Origin: Nitrospinae bacterium RIFCSPLOWO2_12_FULL_45_22
GTDB taxonomy: Bacteria; 2-12-FULL-45-22
DNA: 12,835 bases
Reading direction: 5' to 3'
NCBI GenBank assembly: GCA_001803565.1
Contig: MHDQ01000290.1
Span: 1 to 12,835 of the forward strand
The position numbers were made by a program, and so were the translations under genes. Under the pieces are notes generated by a model. The model saw only the letters and a list, made by a program, of their open reading frames with translations. It did no database searches and had not been told where the DNA came from. Within the stretch, counting starts at the first letter, position 1; every line of letters starts with the position of its first letter. Positions 5,376 through 11,694 of this stretch are shown piece after piece.

Positions 5376-7808
5376 ATGATGGGTATAAACAGGAGGGATT
5401 TTTTAACCGCACTAGGTGTAGCCGGAGGTGGTTCTGCCCTGGCCTTTGGCCCCCAGGTGGGCCTCAAGGTCTTTCAAACCCTGTGGGGTGAAGATTGGGT
5501 AGAGGTACCAACGGGATTAGAGACTCGAATAAATTCTATCTGTCAGCAGTGTCCGGGTGGATGCGGGATAACTGTGAGGTTAGTGGGTGACCGTGCGGTA
5601 AAGATAGATGGTAATCCCTTCTATCCCATTAACCGGGGAGGCTTATGCCCCAAAGGACAATCTGGCCTCCAATCCCTTTATGACCCTGATAGGATACGAG
5701 GGCCGCTTAAACGGGTGGGAGAAAGGGGCGCCGGAAAATGGGAGTCTATCTCCTGGGATGATGCTATCAAAACAGTAATAACAAAGCTGCAGGAGATAAG
5801 AGAAAAAAAAGAAACCCATACCATAGCGATTATGGCAGGGGAAACCAGGGGCTTGATGCAGGCATTGTTGGAGAGATTTTTGCTGGCCTTTGGCTCACCT
5901 AATTATATCCGGGTCTCAGATGACCTGGCCGCCGGGCCCCTGGATGCCTTTTATCTCATGCAGGGATTAAAAGAGGGGCTGGTTTATGACCTGGAACAGG
6001 CCAACTATATATTATCTTTTGGCTGCGATCTGCTCCAGTCTTTCTGGTCCCCGGTGCAGGTCTTGAGGGCCTTTGGCTATATCAGGCGGGAAAGGGGCAG
6101 CCGTGCCCGGGTGATCCAGATAGAACCCCGCCAGTCTATAACCGCTACCAAAGCTGATGAGTGGATTCCAATCAATCCCGGTACTGAAGGGGCGCTAGCT
6201 TTAGGCATTGCCCACCTGATGATTAGAGAGGGGTTGCATGACGAAAATTTTATCTGGAATAATGCCTTTGGGTTTGAGGACTGGATAGATGATTCTCGGA
6301 TAAGCCACCAGGGCTTCAAGGGCCTGGTTCTTAAAGAATATTCGCCGGGTATTGTCTCTAGCATAACCGGGGTCCCCGTAGATGTGATAATACGATTGGC
6401 CCGGGAATTCGCTACTACTAAGCCAGCGGTGGCTATTGGACTGAGGGGTGATGTCCCTTCGCAGATGGCAGTCCATGCCTTAAATGCCCTGGTAGGAAGT
6501 ATTGATAGCCCAGGTGGAGTATTGGTAGCCCGGGATATCCCCGTTCCCGAATTACCCCCGATAGAGCCAGACGAGATTTCGCAAAAAGGGGCCCAGATGC
6601 CTCATATCGCCCAGCCGGCTAAAGAAAAGTATCTTTTAGCTGACTATTTACCCCATACCTTCCTGGAAAGGGCTTCAACGGGTGAGCCTTACAAATTAGA
6701 GGCCCTCTTCTTATATCAAACCAATCCCATATTTTCCTCTTTTAACCCGGAAGGGGTTGCTGGGGCATTGGACAAAATCCCTTTTATTGTTAGCTTCTCC
6801 TCTTTTATGGATGAGAGTAGCCAGCAGGCCGATCTGATTTTACCAGACCATACTTACCTGGAGAGGTGGCAGGACGACCCGGTCTATAACCTGAAAGGAT
6901 ACCCTATTATTGGGCTAAGAAGACCCGTGGTAAGCCCACTTTATGATACTCGTCATACCGGCGATGTTATTATCCAGTTGGCCAGGGGATTAGGTGGCTC
7001 TCTAGCCCAGGCCTTCCCCGGGAAAGATTTTCCGGAAACCCTTCAATACTATTTTCAGAAGCTCTTTGAACAAGGCCGGGGAGACCTGGTAGGACAGGAA
7101 TTTGAAGAGGCATGGTCTAAGCTCCTGGCCCGGGGCGGGTGGCGATCTCCTTCATACCAGACTGCCGAGGAATTTTGGCAAAGGCTGCAAGAAAAAGGGG
7201 GTTGGTGGGAACCTATCTATTATTATGGCGAGGGAGAAAGGGTCTTTAAAACACCTTCTCAAAGATTTGAGTTTTATTCCCAAATATTGAAGGAGAGGGT
7301 AGGGGTTCTGGCCGAAGAGAGGCTTAAGGCTATAGGGGTGCAGGTCCGGGGGGATAAGCTCTTTTTGCCCCACTGGGAGGCAGTCAAGCCGCCTGAAAGC
7401 AACGAAGAGCAGTATCCCTTTATCCTTAATATTTACCAGCCCCTGGTCTTTGCCGGGCTGATAAATGCAAGCCAACCCTTCCTGCAAGGAATCACCAGCC
7501 CAGCGCCTCTTGAAAGATGGGATTGTTGGATAGAGATAAACCCCGAGTTGGCCAAAAAATTGGGTATATCTTATGGAGACCAGGTATGGGTCGAGTCGCC
7601 CAGAGGTAAGTTGAGCTTCCGGGCCAAGTTGGTTGAGGGGGCGATGCCCGAAGTAGTTAATATCCCCCTGGGGGTTGGCCATAAGGCCTTGGGCCGCTGG
7701 GCAAAAAACATAGGAAAGAACCCCCTTTTAATAGTAGAAGGGCATTTAGAGCCTCTAACGGGAAGACCCCTTATCAATACTACCAGAGTGAAGATATATC
7801 GGGCATAG
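5376..7808 (+). CDS. Tat-exported molybdopterin oxidoreductase-family large subunit (ActB1/QrcB/PsrA-like)
   Basis: Large periplasmic subunit of a CISM-type complex (810 aa, normal for the DMSO-reductase superfamily). The N-terminus has a Tat signal with NRRDFL at residues 5-10. A [4Fe-4S] site follows: Cys56, Cys59, Cys63 and Cys91 (CQQCPGGC...GLCPKG). The remaining body has the superfamily layout, including LFLYQTNPIFSSFNP, ADLILPDHTYLERW and a C-terminal molydopterin-binding-type barrel (about 695-810, GDQVWVESPRGK). After FGSPN (172-176), where PsrA/PhsA relatives carry the Mo-ligand cysteine, the sequence reads RVSDDLAAGP. No Cys, Sec or Ser occupies the expected place, and Asp182/Asp183 is the only visible alternative. 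It may therefore be a cofactor-free structural subunit, as in ActB/QrcB, or an Asp-liganded enzyme. AAGGGAAG (5363-5370) supports the start; ATG 5379 is equally possible. Substrate unknown. Confidence 0.9.
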   Translation: MMGINRRDFLTALGVAGGGSALAFGPQVGLKVFQTLWGEDWVEVPTGLETRINSICQQCPGGCGITVRLVGDRAVKIDGNPFYPINRGGLCPKGQSGLQSLYDPDRIRGPLKRVGERGAGKWESISWDDAIKTVITKLQEIREKKETHTIAIMAGETRGLMQALLERFLLAFGSPNYIRVSDDLAAGPLDAFYLMQGLKEGLVYDLEQANYILSFGCDLLQSFWSPVQVLRAFGYIRRERGSRARVIQIEPRQSITATKADEWIPINPGTEGALALGIAHLMIREGLHDENFIWNNAFGFEDWIDDSRISHQGFKGLVLKEYSPGIVSSITGVPVDVIIRLAREFATTKPAVAIGLRGDVPSQMAVHALNALVGSIDSPGGVLVARDIPVPELPPIEPDEISQKGAQMPHIAQPAKEKYLLADYLPHTFLERASTGEPYKLEALFLYQTNPIFSSFNPEGVAGALDKIPFIVSFSSFMDESSQQADLILPDHTYLERWQDDPVYNLKGYPIIGLRRPVVSPLYDTRHTGDVIIQLARGLGGSLAQAFPGKDFPETLQYYFQKLFEQGRGDLVGQEFEEAWSKLLARGGWRSPSYQTAEEFWQRLQEKGGWWEPIYYYGEGERVFKTPSQRFEFYSQILKERVGVLAEERLKAIGVQVRGDKLFLPHWEAVKPPESNEEQYPFILNIYQPLVFAGLINASQPFLQGITSPAPLERWDCWIEINPELAKKLGISYGDQVWVESPRGKLSFRAKLVEGAMPEVVNIPLGVGHKALGRWAKNIGKNPLLIVEGHLEPLTGRPLINTTRVKIYRA

Positions 7809-7822
7809 AGTGTGGGGATGGA

Positions 7823-7913
7823 TTCAATGCAAAATGCAAAATTAGCAATTAGCATTTCAAAATCAATTCCTTCTTGTTAATTGCTAATTTTACATTGTTA
7901 ATTTTGCAATGAA
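7823..7913. repeat. Palindromic MITE-like element of the TTCAATGCAAAAT family, copy 2
   Basis: The left end (7823-7844) is identical over 22 bp to the left end of copy 1 except for no visible change, and the right end (TTTTGCAATGAA, to 7913) is also shared. AAAATTAGCAATTA at 7837-7850 and its reverse complement TAATTGCTAATTTT at 7879-7892 form a 14-bp perfect stem. It fills most of the gap between the large subunit and the ferredoxin gene, so the two copies flank the large-subunit gene. Confidence 0.75.
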
Positions 7914-7936
7914 GGCAAAAGACGAAGTGGGTTTAT

Positions 7937-7943
7937 GGAGGAG
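7937..7943 (+). promoter_or_regulatory. Ribosome binding site deciding the ferredoxin start
   Basis: GGAGGAG lies 9 nt before ATG 7953. The upstream in-frame ATG 7935 has only a weak AAGTGGG before it, and its own codons contain this site. This favours ATG 7953 as the start. Confidence 0.55.
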
Positions 7944-7952
7944 AAAGAAGGT

Positions 7953-8636
7953 ATGGTCCGATGGGGAATGGTTATAGACTTAGACAAGTGTACTGCCTGC
8001 CAGGCCTGTGTAGTAGCCTGTCAGGTGGAAAATAACGTACCTCCGGCTGATCCCACAATAGATGCTCAATACCGAGCAATCCATTGGTTGCGTTTACTAG
8101 AATATCGGGAAGGAGAATATCCTCATGTCCGTACCCGGCTGATACCCCGGCCCTGTATGCATTGCGATAAACCGCCCTGTGTCAAAGTCTGTCCAGTAGG
8201 GGCCACTAATATAGGCAGTGAAGGGATTGTAGATCAGATTTATGGCCGCTGTATTGGGTGCCGGTACTGTACCACTGCCTGTCCCTATACGGTCAAATAT
8301 ATGAACTGGTACCGACCCCGATGGCCTGAGGAGATGAAAAAGGCCTTTAATCCGGATGTTACCATCCGGCCCAAGGGGGTAGTAGAGAAATGTACCTTCT
8401 GCTCTCATCGGTTGATAAAGGCCCGGGAGAGGGTAAGGGCAGAGGCCAGGGAGCTAGGCCCGGGTGATTATATCCCAGCATGCGTAGAGACCTGTCCGAG
8501 TAACGCTATGTATTTTGGCGATCTGGAGAACCCTAACGGCACGGTTTTTCAGTTGGCCCGCAGTCACCGGGCCTTTAAGCTATTGGAAGATTTAGGTACT
8601 GAGCCTAAGGTTATCTATCTTTCTGAGGGAGAATAG
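7953..8636 (+). CDS. Four-cluster ferredoxin subunit (PsrB/NrfC/ActB2/QrcC-like)
   Basis: Electron-transfer subunit that would sit between the molybdopterin-family subunit and the NrfD-type membrane subunit (227 aa from ATG 7953; 233 aa if ATG 7935 is used). It has 16 cysteines in the four-cluster pattern of the DmsB/PsrB family: CTACQACVVAC (13-23), CMHCDKPPCVKVC (68-80), CIGCRYCTTAC (100-110), and CTFC (147-150) with CVETC (177-181). All positions are filled, so four [4Fe-4S] clusters are predicted. R. marinus-type ActB is reported to have one [3Fe-4S]. There is no signal peptide, so export would be by piggy-back on the Tat signal of the large subunit. The stop codon is 1 nt before the next start, implying translational coupling with the NrfD gene. 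Confidence 0.93.
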   Translation: MVRWGMVIDLDKCTACQACVVACQVENNVPPADPTIDAQYRAIHWLRLLEYREGEYPHVRTRLIPRPCMHCDKPPCVKVCPVGATNIGSEGIVDQIYGRCIGCRYCTTACPYTVKYMNWYRPRWPEEMKKAFNPDVTIRPKGVVEKCTFCSHRLIKARERVRAEARELGPGDYIPACVETCPSNAMYFGDLENPNGTVFQLARSHRAFKLLEDLGTEPKVIYLSEGE

Positions 8637-8637
8637 G

Positions 8638-10017
8638 ATGGTAATAGATCCGAAGGTTATAGAAGCCGAAAGAGAGCTGGTAGCAAAAATAGATCAAGAT
8701 GAGATCCTGTTCAAGCCGATTCTTAGTACAGGTAAGGGTTTTTATCTGGTAGCAGCGGCCTTGTTAACTATCGTGGTGCTGGCAGCATATGCCTATCTTG
8801 CCCAATTCCGCTACGGGCTAGGGGTAACCGGGCTAAATACCCCAACTTATTGGGGTGTCTATATAACTAATTTTGTCTTCTTTATTGGCATTAGCCATGC
8901 CGGTACCTTGATCTCGGCTATCTTACGGATAGCCCGGGCCGAATGGCGCCGCTCTATTACCCGCTCCGCAGAGGTAATAACGGTGCTGGTATTATTCTTT
9001 GGAGCGGGGAATATTATTATTGACCTGGGAAGACCTGACCGGCTCCTTAATGTCATCTATTATGGCCGCTTCCAATCGCCACTGCTCTGGGATGTGGTCA
9101 GTATAACTACTTATCTTACTGCCAGCTCTATCTATCTCTATCTACCATTGATACCGGATATAGCGTTGTTGCGGGATAGGGTCAAGGGGATCCGGCACTG
9201 GTTTTATAAAGTCCTGGCCCTGGGCTGGCGAGGTACTGAGCGGCAGATCCACTGGTTGGAGATAGCGATTGCCATCATGGCGATCCTGGTTATCCCGATC
9301 GCGGTTTCGGTTCATACGGTAGTGTCTTATGTTTTTGCCATGACTATCCAGCCCATGTGGCACAGTGCTATCTTTGGCCCTTATTTTGTGGTGGGAGCTA
9401 TCTTTTCTGGTATCGCAGCCATTATAATAGCTATGGCTATTATCCGGCGAGTGTATCACTTAGAGGACTATCTGAGGCCAGTCCATTTTGATTATTTAGG
9501 TGTCTTACTTCTGGTTATGTGCTGCCTCTGGTTCTATTTTACCTCCTGTGAATATCTAACAGTGTTTTATGGCGCCGAACCTGTCCACCTGGCAGTCTTT
9601 TATTCTAAGATCACGGGACACTACGCACCCTATTTCTATGCCATGTTAGCTACCTGTTTTGTCATACCCTTTGCTATCCTGGCTAATGGTAAGACCCGCA
9701 ATGTGACCGGCTGTGTCATTGCCTCTATCGCAGTCACTATAGGTATGTGGCTAGAGCGGTTTACCATTGTAGTGCCGACCCTGGTCAATCCCCGCCTCCC
9801 TTATGAGCGTGGTATTTATATGCCTAGTTGGGTAGAGTGGTTCATTTTTGCGGGCTGTTTTGCCTTTTTTACTCTCCTCTATATGCTATTTACTAAACTA
9901 TTCCCTATTGTATCCATTTGGGAGATAAGAGAAGGTCGCGAAAAATCCCTGGCTGAAGTAGAAGAGAGGCTAAGGACGTATTTGCCTTTTAAAGAAGAAG
10001 TAAGCAGTAAGAAGTAA
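8638..10017 (+). CDS. NrfD/PsrC-family quinone-interacting membrane subunit (ActC/QrcD-like)
   Basis: Integral membrane protein of 459 aa that would exchange electrons with menaquinone or another quinone and pass them to or from the iron-sulphur subunit. It has many hydrophobic segments, roughly ten helices, which fits the longer ActC/ActF/QrcD branch rather than the eight-helix short NrfD proteins. Family-like motifs are visible: GISHAGTLISA (84-94), IIDLGRPDR (127-135), HTVVSYVFA (226-234), PMWHSAIFGPYF (239-250) and WLERFTIVVPTL (371-382). The Shine-Dalgarno GAGGGAG lies inside the end of the ferredoxin gene and the genes are 1 nt apart. The last residues (EEVSSKK) and the stop codon lie inside a short DNA repeat (9998-10022), so the C-terminal tail is probably repeat-derived. 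Direction of electron flow cannot be read from sequence. Confidence 0.93.
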   Translation: MVIDPKVIEAERELVAKIDQDEILFKPILSTGKGFYLVAAALLTIVVLAAYAYLAQFRYGLGVTGLNTPTYWGVYITNFVFFIGISHAGTLISAILRIARAEWRRSITRSAEVITVLVLFFGAGNIIIDLGRPDRLLNVIYYGRFQSPLLWDVVSITTYLTASSIYLYLPLIPDIALLRDRVKGIRHWFYKVLALGWRGTERQIHWLEIAIAIMAILVIPIAVSVHTVVSYVFAMTIQPMWHSAIFGPYFVVGAIFSGIAAIIIAMAIIRRVYHLEDYLRPVHFDYLGVLLLVMCCLWFYFTSCEYLTVFYGAEPVHLAVFYSKITGHYAPYFYAMLATCFVIPFAILANGKTRNVTGCVIASIAVTIGMWLERFTIVVPTLVNPRLPYERGIYMPSWVEWFIFAGCFAFFTLLYMLFTKLFPIVSIWEIREGREKSLAEVEERLRTYLPFKEEVSSKK

Positions 10018-10022
10018 GCAGT
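9998..10022. repeat. 13-bp-period tandem repeat across the NrfD-type stop codon
   Basis: GAAGTAAGCAGT occurs at 9998-10009 and again at 10011-10022, followed by a degenerate third unit (GAACAGT). The first unit is read as the last codons of the membrane-subunit gene, and the second contains its TAA stop. Confidence 0.6.
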
Positions 10023-10031
10023 GAACAGTAC

Positions 10032-10153
10032 ACCGTAGAGCACGCAAAAGAGGATATTGGGTCATTGGGTGACTACGTTATTGCGCCATTACTTAATAAC
10101 CTAATAACCCAATAACGTAATGACCTATCGAGGGTCTTTGCGTGCTTTACGGT
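10032..10153. repeat. 122-bp palindromic intergenic element
   Basis: Left arm ACCGTAGAGCACGCAAAAGA (10032-10051) and right arm TCTTTGCGTGCTTTACGGT (10135-10153) are reverse complements except for one mismatch and one extra A. The interior also folds back: GGTCATT...TACGTTATT on the left against AATAACGTAATGACC on the right. The stretch 10094-10113 matches 2184-2203 exactly in inverse orientation. It separates the membrane-subunit gene from the tetrahaem cytochrome gene and could form a processing or attenuating hairpin in the mRNA. Confidence 0.7.
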
Positions 10154-10195
10154 ATAATTTTGGATTAACTTAGATGGGTCCAAGGGAGGAAGGGA

Positions 10196-11392
10196 ATGGG
10201 TATAGTTAAGATAGTTGTTGGTCTCATGACCATAATAGCAATTCTGTCATCACTTGCAGGAGCGGAGGATTATCGTCTCCCTAGCAATCCAGTTGAGGGC
10301 TCCCGGATCTTTATTAACAAGGGTTGTATCAAATGTCACGCCATAAAAGATGAAGGAGGGACTATTGGGCCTGATTTGGGCAAGGTGAGTATAGGTGGGA
10401 CCTTGCTGGATATGGCTGGTGTTATGTGGAACCATGCCCCCTATATGGAAGGGGTAATGAAGCAAGAGAAGATTATCTGGCCAGTATTATTGGGTGAAGA
10501 GATGGCCAGTCTTATAGCCTATCTCTATTTCGTGAACTATTTTGATGAGCCGGGTGATCCTGCAGTTGGCCAGGCCCTTTTTGTGAGTAAGGGTTGCATA
10601 AAATGCCACAGCATAAACGGTAGTGGTGGTAAAATCGGACCGGGTTTAGACAAATTTAAGCAGAATGCCTCCCCCATTGTTATCACTCAGGCCATGTGGA
10701 ATCACGGTCCCCAAATGTCAGCTAAGATGAGCCAGTTAGCTATTCAGCCACCGCAATTCCAGGGGAAAGAAATCATAGACCTATTGGCTTATATCAAGAC
10801 CCAGGCTAAGGGTAGGATTGCTGGAGGGACGGCTTATATGCTTCCTGGGAACCCCCAGGAAGGGAGAAATATTTTTGTAGAAAAGGGTTGTATCAAATGC
10901 CATGCCGTAAGGGCTGAAGGCGGTACCACTGGCCCGGATTTAGGAAAAAGGGCCACAGAACTATACCGTAGTGTTAATCAAGTAGCAGGCATCATGTGGA
11001 ATCATGGTTCTACTATGTGGGCTAAGATGAAGGAAAAAGGAATAGAAGTCCCCAAGTTTTCTGGTAAAGAAATGGCCGACCTCATTGCTTATCTCTACTT
11101 TATCCGTTATTTTGATAAACCAGGAGACCCGATAAAGGGCCCCAGGTTATTTTCTGATCGGTGGTGCATAAAGTGCCATAGCATCAAAGGGGAGGGGGGA
11201 AAGGTAGGCCCAGATTTAGCAAAGGTAAAGGGTATCTCTTCACCGGTAGACTTAGCAGCCATGATGTGGAACCATGTCCCGATCATATATAAGGAAACCG
11301 TTAAGCAACAGATCCCCTGGCCCCAGTTTCAAAAAGGAGAAATGGCCGATATATTAGGCTATTTGGAGGCGACGCAGGAAAAACCCAAGTAG
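10196..11392 (+). CDS. Tetrahaem cytochrome c of four tandem monohaem domains
   Basis: Exported periplasmic electron carrier (398 aa) with a cleavable-looking signal (LSSLAGA/EDY, cut near residue 23). Four class-I-like domains follow, with haem sites CIKCH at 44-48, 134-138, 232-236 and 324-328. Each domain reads: LF..KGCIKCH, an EGG/GxGG turn, GPDL, MWNHxPxM, a short helix, then E(M/I)xDLxAYL. Domains 1 and 3 both end YLYFxxYFDxPGDP, and a longer linker (about 201-220) separates domains 2 and 3, so the protein looks like a duplicated two-domain unit. Domain 4 has MWNHVPII, lacking the Met that the other three keep after WNH, so its sixth haem ligand may differ. A strong Shine-Dalgarno (GGGAGGA, 10184-10190) precedes the ATG. 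Context suggests it is the acceptor or donor for the upstream quinone complex (ActE-like role), which is inference. Confidence 0.92.
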   Translation: MGIVKIVVGLMTIIAILSSLAGAEDYRLPSNPVEGSRIFINKGCIKCHAIKDEGGTIGPDLGKVSIGGTLLDMAGVMWNHAPYMEGVMKQEKIIWPVLLGEEMASLIAYLYFVNYFDEPGDPAVGQALFVSKGCIKCHSINGSGGKIGPGLDKFKQNASPIVITQAMWNHGPQMSAKMSQLAIQPPQFQGKEIIDLLAYIKTQAKGRIAGGTAYMLPGNPQEGRNIFVEKGCIKCHAVRAEGGTTGPDLGKRATELYRSVNQVAGIMWNHGSTMWAKMKEKGIEVPKFSGKEMADLIAYLYFIRYFDKPGDPIKGPRLFSDRWCIKCHSIKGEGGKVGPDLAKVKGISSPVDLAAMMWNHVPIIYKETVKQQIPWPQFQKGEMADILGYLEATQEKPK

Positions 11393-11436
11393 GAGAGAAT
11401 AAAATTGCGGATTGCGGAATAAAGGAGGGCTTAAAT

Positions 11437-11694
11437 ATGGGTAAAGAAGAAAAGGTTATCCTTACGGTCCAAATGACTAGCCTAATCCTGTTCTATCTCT
11501 TTGGGGCCGGGGTAATAACCTTTGTCTTATCGGTAGTATATCGCTCCTGGATGAATAATGATGCCTGGGTGCATGCCATCGTCATAGCGGCGATTATAAT
11601 ACCCGTATTTTTGATCTTAACCTTTGTCGTTACTGTGATATTTGTGGTTACCATCAAAGAAGGCAGGGAGGTGGAGAAGGAGGTTAGGTTATGA
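11437..11694 (+). CDS. Small two-helix membrane protein of the cytochrome operon
   Basis: I do not recognise this 85-aa family. It has two hydrophobic segments (about 13-35 and 45-73) joined by a short loop (YRSWMNNDAWVH), and a charged C-terminus (KEGREVEKEVRL) probably on the cytoplasmic side. There are no cysteines or CXXCH sites. AAAGGAGGG (11421-11429) sits 7 nt before the ATG, and the stop overlaps the next cytochrome start (ATGA at 11691-11694). Such a tight position between two cytochrome genes suggests a small accessory or anchoring subunit of the complex. It lacks any sequence feature that would prove this. Confidence 0.75.
   Translation: MGKEEKVILTVQMTSLILFYLFGAGVITFVLSVVYRSWMNNDAWVHAIVIAAIIIPVFLILTFVVTVIFVVTIKEGREVEKEVRL

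Noticed and set aside
10153-10158. TATAAT box before the tetrahaem cytochrome
   Set aside because: It is a perfect -10 hexamer, but no acceptable -35 box is found 16-18 bp upstream, and it sits at the end of a palindromic repeat.
10196-11392. Recently amplified tandem DNA repeats within the cytochrome gene
   Set aside because: DNA similarity between domains is limited to short stretches around the haem sites, so this is old protein-domain duplication rather than a recent DNA repeat array.
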